This document shows positions 41,154 through 50,768 of a stretch of DNA of 64,000 nucleotides, piece by piece. Numbering within the stretch: position 1 is the first letter of the stretch; each line of letters begins with the position of its first letter. The DNA comes from Pantoea stewartii subsp. stewartii (GTDB lineage Bacteria; Pseudomonadota; Gammaproteobacteria; Enterobacterales; Enterobacteriaceae). The position numbers and the translations under genes are program-made. Below the pieces are notes generated by a model. It was given only the letters and a program-made list of their open reading frames with translations, was not told the origin of the DNA and made no database searches. The stretch lies in contig NZ_VZPF01000001.1 in the NCBI RefSeq assembly GCF_008801695.1, positions 62,001 to 126,000 on the forward strand, read 5' to 3'.

Positions 41154-43796
41154 ATGAGCGACCTTGCGAGAGAAATTACACCGGTTAATATCGAAGAAGA
41201 GTTAAAAAATTCTTACCTCGATTACGCCATGTCGGTCATTGTTGGCCGAGCTTTACCCGATGTGCGTGATGGCCTGAAGCCAGTACATCGCCGCGTACTC
41301 TACGCGATGAGCGAACTGGGTAATGACTGGAACAAACCCTATAAAAAATCTGCCCGCGTCGTCGGTGACGTTATCGGTAAATATCACCCGCATGGTGATT
41401 CTGCCGTTTACGACACCATCGTACGTATGGCCCAGCCTTTCTCCCTGCGTTACATGCTGGTGGACGGTCAAGGCAACTTCGGATCCATCGACGGCGACTC
41501 CGCTGCGGCGATGCGTTATACCGAAGTGCGCATGTCTAAAATCGCCCACGACCTGTTAGCTGATCTGGAAAAAGAGACCGTTGATTTCGTACCGAACTAC
41601 GACGGTACCGAGCAGATCCCTGAAGTTCTGCCCACCAAAATCCCTAACCTGCTGGTCAACGGATCGTCCGGTATTGCCGTCGGTATGGCCACTAACATTC
41701 CGCCGCATAACCTGCGCGAAGTGATTAACGGCTGCCTGGCTTATATTGAAGATGAAAACATCAGCGTTGAAGGGCTGATGGAACACATTCCGGGGCCTGA
41801 TTTCCCGACGGCGGCCATTATCAACGGGCGTCGCGGCATTGAAGAAGCCTATCGCACCGGTCGCGGTAAAGTTTACATCCGTGCCCGTGGTGAAGTGGAA
41901 GTGGATGCCAAAACCGGACGTGAAACCATCGTCATTCACGAACTGCCCTATCAGGTGAACAAAGCGCGCCTGATAGAAAAGATTGCCGAGCTGGTGAAAG
42001 AAAAGCGCGTCGAAGGAATCAGTGCGCTGCGCGATGAGTCTGATAAAGACGGCATGCGTATCGTCATTGAAATCAAGCGTGACGCCGTTGGTGAAGTGGT
42101 TCTCAATAACCTCTATTCCCTGACTCAGTTGCAGACCTCTTTCGGTATCAACATGGTCGCTCTCCATCAGGGCCAGCCGAAGATTATGGCGCTGAAGGAG
42201 ATTCTCGAAGCCTTCGTTCGCCATCGCCGTGAAGTGGTGACACGCCGTACTATTTTCGAACTGCGCAAGGCGCGCGATCGGGCACATATCCTTGAAGGTC
42301 TGGCGATTGCGCTGGCTAACATCGATCCGATTATCGAACTGATTCGCCGCGCACCAACGCCAGCGGAAGCAAAAGCGGGTCTGATCTCGCAATCGTGGGC
42401 GCTGGGCAATGTGGCCGCGATGCTGGAACGTGCAGGCGACGATGCGGCCCGTCCAGAGTGGCTGGAAGCGCAGTTCGGTATCCGTGATGGTCAGTATTAC
42501 CTGACAGAACAACAGGCGCAGGCCATTCTGGACTTACGTCTGCAGAAGCTGACCGGCCTTGAGCATGAGAAGCTGCTGGACGAGTACAAACAGCTGCTGG
42601 ATCAGATTGCAGAATTACTGCACATCCTGTCCAGCTCAGAACGTCTGATGGAAGTCATTCGCGAAGAGCTTGAGCTGATGCGCGATCAGTTCGGCGACGA
42701 CCGCCGCACTGAAATTACGGCTAACAGCGCCGACATCAACATCGAAGACCTGATCAATCAGGAAGATGTTGTGGTGACATTGTCGCATCAGGGCTATGTG
42801 AAATATCAGCCGCTGAGCGACTATGAAGCCCAGCGCCGTGGCGGTAAAGGCAAGTCTGCCGCCCGAATCAAAGAAGAAGACTTTATCGATCGTCTGCTGG
42901 TGGCGAATACCCACGACACGATCCTGTGCTTCTCCAGCCGTGGCCGGCTCTACTGGATGAAAGTCTACCAGTTGCCTGAAGCCAGCCGTGGTGCACGTGG
43001 GCGTCCTATCGTTAACCTGTTGCCGCTGGAAGCCAACGAACGTATTACGGCGATTCTGCCGGTACGTGAATACACCGAAGGCTTTAATATCTTCATGGCT
43101 ACCGCCAGCGGGACCGTGAAGAAAACGGGTCTGCAGGAGTTTAGCCGCCCACGTAGCGCAGGCATTATCGCGATTAACCTGCGTGATGACGATGAGCTGA
43201 TCGGTGTGGCGCTGACGAACGGCAACGATGAGGCGATGTTGTTCTCTGCGGCCGGTAAGGTGGTGCGCTTTGCAGAATCCGCGGTACGTGCCATGGGCCG
43301 AACGGCTTCGGGCGTACGGGGCATTAAGCTGGCGCAAAACGATCGCGTAGTTTCGCTGATCGTGCCGCGTGAAGAGGGCGCTATTCTTACGGTTACGCAG
43401 AACGGCTACGGTAAGCGTACCGCGAACAGTGAGTACCCGACCAAATCCCGTGCAACGCAGGGCGTGATTTCCATCAAAGTAACTGAGCGTAATGGCCCGG
43501 TTATTGGTGCGGTACAGGTTGTCGACAGCGATCAGATCATGATGATCACCGATGCCGGCACACTGGTAAGAACCCGTGTCTCCGAAGTCAGCATCGTGGG
43601 CCGTAATACCCAGGGTGTGATCCTGATTCGTACAGCCGAAGACGAGAATGTTGTCGGTCTGCAGCGCGTAGCGGAACCGGTGGAAGAAGAAGAGCTGGAT
43701 GCTATCGATGGCAGCGTGGCGGAAGGGGACGATGATATCGTACCTGAAGTCGACAATGACGACGATGATGAACCGGCAGTGGACGACGACGAGTAA
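41154..43796 (+). CDS. gyrA: DNA gyrase subunit A
   Basis: The 880-residue breakage-reunion subunit of gyrase. The catalytic Tyr122 is in [13 protein letters not shown], and the quinolone-determining region reads [10 protein letters not shown] with Ser83 and Asp87 both wild type, so no target-based quinolone resistance is expected. The C-terminal pinwheel domain begins with the GyrA-box QRRGGKG, and the protein ends in a long acidic tail ([16 protein letters not shown]) typical of enterics. A strong terminator follows. Confidence 0.98.
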   Translation: MSDLAREITPVNIEEELKNSYLDYAMSVIVGRALPDVRDGLKPVHRRVLYAMSELGNDWNKPYKKSARVVGDVIGKYHPHGDSAVYDTIVRMAQPFSLRYMLVDGQGNFGSIDGDSAAAMRYTEVRMSKIAHDLLADLEKETVDFVPNYDGTEQIPEVLPTKIPNLLVNGSSGIAVGMATNIPPHNLREVINGCLAYIEDENISVEGLMEHIPGPDFPTAAIINGRRGIEEAYRTGRGKVYIRARGEVEVDAKTGRETIVIHELPYQVNKARLIEKIAELVKEKRVEGISALRDESDKDGMRIVIEIKRDAVGEVVLNNLYSLTQLQTSFGINMVALHQGQPKIMALKEILEAFVRHRREVVTRRTIFELRKARDRAHILEGLAIALANIDPIIELIRRAPTPAEAKAGLISQSWALGNVAAMLERAGDDAARPEWLEAQFGIRDGQYYLTEQQAQAILDLRLQKLTGLEHEKLLDEYKQLLDQIAELLHILSSSERLMEVIREELELMRDQFGDDRRTEITANSADINIEDLINQEDVVVTLSHQGYVKYQPLSDYEAQRRGGKGKSAARIKEEDFIDRLLVANTHDTILCFSSRGRLYWMKVYQLPEASRGARGRPIVNLLPLEANERITAILPVREYTEGFNIFMATASGTVKKTGLQEFSRPRSAGIIAINLRDDDELIGVALTNGNDEAMLFSAAGKVVRFAESAVRAMGRTASGVRGIKLAQNDRVVSLIVPREEGAILTVTQNGYGKRTANSEYPTKSRATQGVISIKVTERNGPVIGAVQVVDSDQIMMITDAGTLVRTRVSEVSIVGRNTQGVILIRTAEDENVVGLQRVAEPVEEEELDAIDGSVAEGDDDIVPEVDNDDDDEPAVDDDE

Positions 43797-43819
43797 GTTA
43801 CCCGTCGTACGTTAAACCG

Positions 43820-43859
43820 CAACGGCAGGTCAGGGGTAACCCGGCCTGCCGTTTTTTTT
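43820..43859 (+). terminator. Rho-independent terminator of gyrA
   Basis: Stem AACGGCAGG / CCTGCCGTT followed by eight T residues, 24 bp after the gyrA stop. Confidence 0.9.
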
Positions 43860-44017
43860 GGCTGTGAAGACAGCGAGAGGAGAGGTGGGCGGCAGGTCAA
43901 ACATTCTCAAACTGCGCCCTGAGCCCGGAGTCGACTGGCTTTTTCGCTGCGATAAAGCTAGTGTATGAACATCAAAAATCCAACAATGCGACTAACCTTG
44001 CCACCTGCGAGTCACCT

Positions 44018-46864
44018 TTGAAATATCTAGTTTCTTTCCGCACGACGCTGCGCATTTCGCGCAATCTGTTTCGCGCGCTGGCACTGCTCATCTGGTTGCT
44101 GGGCGCTGTTTTGACGACGTTCTATATTATCAGCGTCCTGCATGACAAAGAGAATAAGGTACGTCAGGAGTTTGCCAGTAACTACGGCACCATTGACTGG
44201 TACGTCCGTCATTCTGCGGGCATGATGCGTGAACTCAAATATATTGCTGAAAACCGGCTCGCCAGACCTGCACCCATCGGTCAGTCCCAGGCGGACAATC
44301 TGATTCAGCCGCAGTTTATGCCGTTATATTCCGGTGACGACTGTGCCTCCATGAGCACCACCTGGCGCAACTCGCTTGATTCCTTAGGCAACTACATTAA
44401 CTACTGGAAAAGCAATTTCGCCTCCTCCTACGAGCTGAACCGGGTCTTCCTGATTGGCGGCGATAACAGGTGCCTGGCTGACTTTACCGTCAGCAATAAC
44501 AATAATAATGTCAGTCGCGATCGCAGTCTGAAGCTTCTGCGGGAAAACCTGCAGCGTTACCGTAACAGCCCGGAAGAGGACCAGCGTAATCCGGCTTACT
44601 GGGTGAGCAGCTCCGCTCAGCCTGGTGTAGGCAGCTTCTCTGTGGTGATGCCGGTCTATGTGGCCGATAAACTGCAGGCTTTGCTGGGCGTAGAGCAAAA
44701 TATCCGCCTTGATGAATTTATCCAGCCCGGCAGCCTGCCGGTGACCGCGACCATAACCGACGAAAATTATACGCCGTTGCTGACGTCACGCCGGGGAGGC
44801 GTAGGTTTCTCGCTAAACGAATTACCCGACGATAAAACCTGGTTTGGTTATCTGGACGGTTATCGCCAGCTGGTGCTCAAGAAACCCTTACCGCCATCAG
44901 AACTCAATGTGATCTGGTCGGTGTCAACGGATGTCCTGGTCGATCAGCTCAGGCTCATGATGATTAACGCGGTGCTGCTCAATATCATGAGTGCGGTACT
45001 GCTGTTTACGCTGGCCTGGTTATTTGAGCGGCGCATGTTTTTGCCTGCGGAAGAGAATGCACACAGGCTGGAAGAGCATGAGCAGTTTAACCGTAAGATC
45101 GTGGCGTCAGCACCGGTCGGGATCTGTATTCTGCGCACCAGCGATGGCACCAACATTCTGAGTAATGAGCTGGCGCATAACTATCTTACGTTGCTGACGC
45201 AGGAAGACCGCAAGCGGTTAAATGAAATTATCGGCGGCCAACAGGTCAACTTTGTGGATGTCCTGACGGGCAGCAACACCAATCTGCAAATCAGCTTTGT
45301 GCATTCCCGATATCGCAATGAAAACGTCGCCATCTGCGTGCTGGTTGACGTGTCCGCGCGCGTTCGTATGGAGCAGTCATTGCAGGAGATGGCGCATGCC
45401 GCTGAACAGGCCAGCCAGTCGAAATCGATGTTTCTGGCCACGGTCAGCCATGAACTGCGCACGCCGTTATACGGCATTATTGGTAATCTGGATTTATTAC
45501 AGACACGACAGTTGCCCAGCGGTATCGACTCGCTGGTCACCGCCATGAACAACTCCTCCAGTCTGCTGTTAAAAATCATCAGCGATATTCTCGATTTCTC
45601 GAAAATCGAGTCGGAACAGTTGAAGATTGAACCGCGTCCTTTCTCCCCGCGTGAAGTGATTACCCATATTGTCGGTAACTATCTGTCGCTGGTGGTGAAA
45701 AAACGCCTGACACTGTACTGCTATATTGAACACGATGTTCCGCAGTTCCTCGATGGCGATCCCCTGCGTCTGCAACAGGTGATTTCTAACCTGCTCAATA
45801 ATGCGATCAAATTTACGCATACCGGATGCATCATCCTGCATGCATACGTCACCCAGGGCTATCTGGCCTTTCGTATGCGTGATACCGGCGTCGGGATTCC
45901 GGCAAAAGAGCTCACCCGGTTATTCGATCCGTTCTTCCAGGTCGGAAATGGCGTCCAGCGTAATTTCCAGGGCACCGGGCTGGGCCTGGCGATTTGTGAA
46001 AAGCTGATCAACATGATGGACGGTGATATTGAGGTGGAGTCAGAGCCGGGAATGGGAAGCCAGTTTATCGTGCGTATCCCCATCTACAATGGTAAGCAGC
46101 CGTCCATTCCACTGCTTGACGGGCTTCAGGATAAGAAAATCTGGCTGGCAATGCGCAATGAGTACCTGGCCCAGTATCTGGACAGGCTGTTGAAGCAACA
46201 TGGCTTCCAGGTCGCCGATATGCTGGCAAACCCTGGCAGTGATGATGTGGTGTTAACCGACTATGCAATGGAAACATTCCCCCAGGTGCGTGCGGTTATC
46301 ACGTTTGACGGCGCGCATGTGGATATGCCGCGTGAGCCGCAGGCAGGGCGCTGGATCCACAGCACGGCAACCCTGCATGAACTGCCGACTTTACTGGCGC
46401 GTATTTACCGCATTGCCGTGGAAACCGAGAGCACGGACGCGCTTTCTCTGAGCGGGCCGGTCGAAGAGAAAATCCATAATGACGACATTATGGTGCTGAT
46501 CGTTGACGATCATCCTATCAACCGCATGCTGCTGTCAGAGCAGCTTGGCACGCTGGGTTATCAGGTGAAAACCGCCCAGGATGGTGTTGACGCCTTAAAT
46601 GTCTTAAGCCGTAATACAATTGATATTGTGCTGACCGATGTGAACATGCCCAATATGGACGGTTATCGTCTGGCTCAGCGCCTGCGTCAGTTAGGGCATG
46701 TGTTCCCGGTGATAGGCGTCACGGCGAACGCGCTGGCCGAAGAAAAGCAGCGTTGTATGGACGCAGGGATGGACAACTGCTTGTCGAAGCCCGTGACGCT
46801 GGATGTGCTGAAATCAACGCTGGGTATCTATGCGGAGCGGGTACGTAAAGCCCGGCAGGGATAA
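44018..46864 (+). CDS. rcsC: Rcs phosphorelay hybrid sensor kinase RcsC
   Basis: Inner-membrane hybrid kinase of the envelope-stress Rcs relay, passing phosphate to RcsD and on to RcsB. Two transmembrane helices (about 18-40 and 310-332) flank a periplasmic domain; then come a PAS-like segment, the H-box FLATVSHELRTPLYGIIGNL (phosphorylated His478), a GHKL ATPase domain (NLLNNAIKF, DTGVGIPAKE, GTGLGLAI), the RcsC ABL domain and a receiver domain with Asp874 in VLTDVNMPNMDG. The start is TTG 44018 (MKYLVSFRTTLRIS), giving 948 residues against 949 in E. coli; the frame extends to GTG 43961, but that extension is not conserved. The periplasmic sensor part is the most diverged. Confidence 0.95.
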   Translation: MKYLVSFRTTLRISRNLFRALALLIWLLGAVLTTFYIISVLHDKENKVRQEFASNYGTIDWYVRHSAGMMRELKYIAENRLARPAPIGQSQADNLIQPQFMPLYSGDDCASMSTTWRNSLDSLGNYINYWKSNFASSYELNRVFLIGGDNRCLADFTVSNNNNNVSRDRSLKLLRENLQRYRNSPEEDQRNPAYWVSSSAQPGVGSFSVVMPVYVADKLQALLGVEQNIRLDEFIQPGSLPVTATITDENYTPLLTSRRGGVGFSLNELPDDKTWFGYLDGYRQLVLKKPLPPSELNVIWSVSTDVLVDQLRLMMINAVLLNIMSAVLLFTLAWLFERRMFLPAEENAHRLEEHEQFNRKIVASAPVGICILRTSDGTNILSNELAHNYLTLLTQEDRKRLNEIIGGQQVNFVDVLTGSNTNLQISFVHSRYRNENVAICVLVDVSARVRMEQSLQEMAHAAEQASQSKSMFLATVSHELRTPLYGIIGNLDLLQTRQLPSGIDSLVTAMNNSSSLLLKIISDILDFSKIESEQLKIEPRPFSPREVITHIVGNYLSLVVKKRLTLYCYIEHDVPQFLDGDPLRLQQVISNLLNNAIKFTHTGCIILHAYVTQGYLAFRMRDTGVGIPAKELTRLFDPFFQVGNGVQRNFQGTGLGLAICEKLINMMDGDIEVESEPGMGSQFIVRIPIYNGKQPSIPLLDGLQDKKIWLAMRNEYLAQYLDRLLKQHGFQVADMLANPGSDDVVLTDYAMETFPQVRAVITFDGAHVDMPREPQAGRWIHSTATLHELPTLLARIYRIAVETESTDALSLSGPVEEKIHNDDIMVLIVDDHPINRMLLSEQLGTLGYQVKTAQDGVDALNVLSRNTIDIVLTDVNMPNMDGYRLAQRLRQLGHVFPVIGVTANALAEEKQRCMDAGMDNCLSKPVTLDVLKSTLGIYAERVRKARQG

Positions 46865-46879
46865 AAGAGAAGCGGAAGG

Positions 46880-46901
46880 AGGCGGTGCGAGTGCACCGCC
46901 T
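46880..46901. terminator. Bidirectional hairpin between rcsC and rcsB
   Basis: A perfect 9-bp stem AGGCGGTGC / GCACCGCCT with loop GAGT lies between the convergent rcsC and rcsB stops. T-tracts are short, so efficiency is uncertain. Confidence 0.6.
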
Positions 46902-46907
46902 GAAAAC

Positions 46908-47558
46908 TTACTCTTTGTCGATCTGGGTCGCGCTGACCGATGACAGATAGTTGAGCAGGGCAATATCGTTATCCACACCCAACTTCATCATGGCCGATTT
47001 TTTCTGGCTACTGATGGTCTTAATACTGCGGTTCAGCTTCTTCGCAATTTCCGTTACCAGGAAGCCTTCAGCGAAGAGACGTAATACTTCGCTCTCTTTA
47101 GGCGAAAGACGCTTATCGCCATAACCGCCGGCACTGATTTTCTCCAGCAGTTTCGCCACGCTTTCCGGCGTATATTTCTTGCCTTTCTGCAGCGCAGCCA
47201 GCGCTTTAGGCAGATCGGTTGGCGCACCTTGCTTCAGAACGATACCTTCGATATCCAGATCCAGCACGGAGCTGAGGATGGCCGGGTTGTTGTTCATGGT
47301 CAGAACAATGATCGACAGATCAGGATAATGGCGTTTGATATATTTGATCAGCGTAATACCGTCACCATACTTTTCACCCGGCATAGAGAGGTCGGTGATC
47401 AGCACATTGGCATCAAGCTTGGACAGGTTGTTAATCAGTGCTGTTGAGTCTTCAAACTCACCCACAACGTTAACCCACTCAATTTGTTCCAGAGATTTTC
47501 GGATACCGAAAAGAACAATTGGGTGATCATCGGCAATAATTACATTCAGGTTATTCAT
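46908..47558 (-). CDS. rcsB: Rcs response regulator RcsB
   Basis: A 216-residue NarL/FixJ-type response regulator for capsule, motility and cell division genes. Receiver domain with the phosphorylated Asp56 in NVLITDLSMPGEKYGDG; C-terminal LuxR-type HTH LSPKESEVLRLFAEGFLVTE followed by KTISSQKKSAMMKLG. ATG 47558 (MNNLNVIIADDHP) matches E. coli exactly in length; 27 in-frame upstream codons inside rcsD are not used. It starts 1 bp after the rcsD stop. Confidence 0.98.
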   Translation of the reverse strand: MNNLNVIIADDHPIVLFGIRKSLEQIEWVNVVGEFEDSTALINNLSKLDANVLITDLSMPGEKYGDGITLIKYIKRHYPDLSIIVLTMNNNPAILSSVLDLDIEGIVLKQGAPTDLPKALAALQKGKKYTPESVAKLLEKISAGGYGDKRLSPKESEVLRLFAEGFLVTEIAKKLNRSIKTISSQKKSAMMKLGVDNDIALLNYLSSVSATQIDKE

Positions 47559-47559
47559 C

Positions 47560-50223
47560 TTATTGGTTACCTTGCTGCAGCAGTTGATTGACATAAGCGT
47601 CAATATTACTGGTGGTATTTTTAATGTTTGAATCGTCACACACTTTGATGTGGTGTTCTAATTCTTCACAAAGCTGTTTGCCCGGTGTCAAATTAAGCAT
47701 AGCAAACACGCCTTTAAGGCGATGGGCAGTCTGAGCAAGCGAGGCATAATCGTTTATCGCTGACTCAGTATACAATCTCTTTACATCATCCGGTACTGTC
47801 TCAGTAAACAGCTGGAAATAGCCTCCACTTAGCAGTGGCGTGCTGGCGTCATCTTCTTCAGTGTTATCCTCCATTACATCGTGGGACAATTGCTTCTCAA
47901 TCAGTGCCAGTAATGCATCCAGTAGTGCATTACTGAGATTGAAATTGACGCGATACTGTTGATCGTTCAGCGCATGATGGCCCGGTTCGTCTTCTGCCAG
48001 TAACAATGCCCAGCCACTCAGTTTGCCCGGATCGTCGGTGATCTGTACGTCGTGATCCTGACCCGAAATACGTTCATCAGGCGTCAGGCAGCGCGCGCCC
48101 CAGTTTTCCAGATGGCGACAAACAATTTTGTGGACATCTTCAACGGCGATCTCCACCAGCGCGGTTACGCCTTCCAGGATTTTCTCTTCCTCCTCATCAC
48201 GCTGTTCCTCTAGCGTGAGGGGCAGTTGAATGTTATAGCGTGTGCCGATATCGGCTTTCGCCACAATCTCCAGGCTACCGCCCATTTGTTTACACAACTG
48301 CTTGCACAGGAAAAACGCCATACCGGACGCCTGACCATAACGATCCTGACTGGTATCGCCCAGGAACGGGAAGTCCACGTTGGCCAGTTCATCCACGGTC
48401 AGTCCGGCACCGGTATCCACCAGTTCAATATAGACCCGGTCAGGCTGGTTCTCTGCCGTCTTCACCGCCAGGGTAATCTTGCCCCAGCGGGTGGTAATCA
48501 GCGCATAATGCATCAGCGTGGTGAGGATTTTGCGCAATGCACGTCGATCGCCAAAGCGCATCTCGTCATTTGCCAGATGATTATTCACCACCAGGGACAG
48601 GCCTTTGCGGCGCAGCAGCGGCAGGCTCTCCAGCGTAATTTCGTCCAGTAACTCTTGCAGGTTAAATACCGACGCATCAGGTGACCAGTCATGCGCTTCA
48701 AGACGATTGAGCAGCACGATATCGTCCACCAGACGAGCCAGTGACTGGCTCTCGTCCAGAATATCCAGCACGCTTTCGTCGTTATCACGCTGACTCAACT
48801 GCACCAACTGCGAGACGATTTTTTCCAGCGGCTGGTTTAACGCATGGCCAAGGTGATGCAGCAACTGCTGACGCATCTGGTGGTTGCGATCCAGCACCTG
48901 CTGTGCTTTTTGCAGTTTCTTGTTGACCAGTAATTCCCGATCCTGATCGCGCATCATAAACAGCTGTGTATGCGGCGATAAAACGCTACGCGCATGGCGT
49001 ATTTCGTACACTTCGTTGTTGATCGTAGCCTGTAATACACCCTGATGCTGATCGGACATATTGATGATCTTTTGCAGGTTCAGGTGAGGCAAAAGATGCT
49101 CGGCGATCTTATTACTTAACAAGGTACGGTTACTCGCAAAGTCGTACACCAACAGGCCCACAGGTAAGCTGGCCACAATCTCCTGATTGAGTACGCGAAG
49201 GGAGTCCAGTTCAGCACTCTGGTTTTCACTGGGACGAAGCGATTGTTTGCGTAGTAACAATACGCCACTCAGTGAAAGTAAAAACAGCACCAGGTTAATC
49301 AGTAGTGGCCACATCAGGTTATGCGCACTGTCGAGCAGCAGGCGAACAAGGGGGACCCGGTAAACCAGCTGCAGCGAGGTGCTGGGCAGGGCTGCGGCTA
49401 TCTCAATGTCGTGGCTGACCAGCGAAACCTGGGTTGTCTCAAGGCCTTCCTGGTTTGTACTGGTGTTATTGGTAAAGCTGGCATCCTGACGCAACTGGAA
49501 GTTCTCTACCGGCATATTAAGCGGGATTAAGTCATTCACAGGCAAATCAAACGCGACGACAGTAGCCAGATGGCCGGGCTGATTGAACGTCGTACGCAGG
49601 GTAAAGTAGTGATCGTTCTGGAAAGCAAGATGACGCAGAGGCGAAAAGCTTTCGCGTTCATCCAGCGCATTCGCCTGCTGCAGCATTTCAGCACGGCGCG
49701 CATCCACTAATGAACTTAACGCATTCTTTTTATAGCGAGTGGCCAAATCATTCAGCGGCAGGGTCGATATCATAATCAGGCTGTTGTCCTGACCATTTAA
49801 GAAATACATCGACCAGGTCGGCGATTCGGCACCCCACAGCGTATCAAGATAACTGGACATCCGCATCGTCATATCCAGCGTGCTGCTGTCATGCGAACCA
49901 AAGATCAGCGCTTCGGTTTTACGTCGGGTTTTTTCGAGGTAATAGACATCAGGACGCAGACGCGTCTCTTGTAAATTGCTGGCAGGGACGGAACCTGCCG
50001 CACTGGCCGAGAGGTTTTCATAAATTTGCCAGGTCACAAAACGATAGGTATCAATACGTTTTTGTACGTCGTGCGCCATATCGGCCATGGCATAGCGTTT
50101 ATCGGTTAGCCAGGCATTAATTGAATTTTGCACCATACAACCCAGCGCCAGTAACAGTACCAGGTTAAATACGATAAAAAAGCGGGTGACATTGCTGGAT
50201 GTCAGAGGAAACTTATACAACAT
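47560..50223 (-). CDS. rcsD: Rcs phosphotransferase RcsD
   Basis: An 887-residue membrane protein that relays phosphate from RcsC to RcsB. Two membrane helices (about 14-35 and 300-320) flank the periplasmic domain; a kinase-like but inactive HATPase region follows, then the ABL domain, and the HPt domain with the phosphotransfer His834 in AHRLKGVFAML. Upstream is the 3' end of an MFS gene only 19 bp away; in the rearranged state seen here that gene end is fused to the adhesin, which may change read-through into rcsDB. Confidence 0.96.
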   Translation of the reverse strand: MLYKFPLTSSNVTRFFIVFNLVLLLALGCMVQNSINAWLTDKRYAMADMAHDVQKRIDTYRFVTWQIYENLSASAAGSVPASNLQETRLRPDVYYLEKTRRKTEALIFGSHDSSTLDMTMRMSSYLDTLWGAESPTWSMYFLNGQDNSLIMISTLPLNDLATRYKKNALSSLVDARRAEMLQQANALDERESFSPLRHLAFQNDHYFTLRTTFNQPGHLATVVAFDLPVNDLIPLNMPVENFQLRQDASFTNNTSTNQEGLETTQVSLVSHDIEIAAALPSTSLQLVYRVPLVRLLLDSAHNLMWPLLINLVLFLLSLSGVLLLRKQSLRPSENQSAELDSLRVLNQEIVASLPVGLLVYDFASNRTLLSNKIAEHLLPHLNLQKIINMSDQHQGVLQATINNEVYEIRHARSVLSPHTQLFMMRDQDRELLVNKKLQKAQQVLDRNHQMRQQLLHHLGHALNQPLEKIVSQLVQLSQRDNDESVLDILDESQSLARLVDDIVLLNRLEAHDWSPDASVFNLQELLDEITLESLPLLRRKGLSLVVNNHLANDEMRFGDRRALRKILTTLMHYALITTRWGKITLAVKTAENQPDRVYIELVDTGAGLTVDELANVDFPFLGDTSQDRYGQASGMAFFLCKQLCKQMGGSLEIVAKADIGTRYNIQLPLTLEEQRDEEEEKILEGVTALVEIAVEDVHKIVCRHLENWGARCLTPDERISGQDHDVQITDDPGKLSGWALLLAEDEPGHHALNDQQYRVNFNLSNALLDALLALIEKQLSHDVMEDNTEEDDASTPLLSGGYFQLFTETVPDDVKRLYTESAINDYASLAQTAHRLKGVFAMLNLTPGKQLCEELEHHIKVCDDSNIKNTTSNIDAYVNQLLQQGNQ

Positions 50224-50242
50224 AGCGTCTCAGATACCTGAT

Positions 50243-50768
50243 TTATCGCGCAACGTTGCGCGCACTGACAGCCACAGCCAACAAGAGCAGTGCAATCAGT
50301 AAAAATGCACCGCTAAGGCTAATCCATTGAGAGATGAACCCGATCAACGCCGGACCAGAAAGAATACCTGCATATCCCAACGTTGTCATGGCTGAAATCG
50401 CCAGGTTAGCGGGCATTGCATGCTGATTACCCGCCGCGTTAAATAACATAGGCACGGTATTGGATAAACCAAATCCCACCAGTAAGAAAGCCAGTAATGA
50501 CGCTTCCGGCCAGGGCAGCAGGACGGCGAGCGCCAGGCCCGACGCCGCGGCCAGCGCGCCCATGACCATCACTGGATAGCGGCCAAAACGTTGAATAATC
50601 TTATCGCCAGTAAAGCGTCCTGCCGTCATCGCTACAGAGAATACGGCATAGCCCAGGCCCGCATGTGCCGTCGACATTGACGGATTTTGCAGCAGCAACA
50701 GGGCACCCCAGTCCAGTACTGCGCCTTCTGCCAGAAACAGGATAAAGCACAGTACGCCCAGGAAGGCG
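50243..50768 (-). pseudogene. 3' half of an MFS transporter (YbjJ/MosC-like), cut off from its start
   Basis: Encodes the last six transmembrane helices of a major facilitator protein: VLCFILFLAEGAVLDWGALL, YAVFSVAMTAGRFTGDKIIQ, MVMGALAAASGLALAVLLPW, FLLVGFGLSNTVPMLFNAAG, TLGYAGILSGPALIGFISQW and the final helix. The matching first half is on the other strand at 60508-61150. Joined through the shared 14 bp the two give 384 codons, a normal MFS length, with AFLG at the seam. The substrate is unknown. It ends 19 bp before rcsD. Confidence 0.85.

Noticed and set aside
41154-43796. Quinolone-resistance changes in gyrA
   Set aside because: Ser83 and Asp87 are both present, so the region is wild type.
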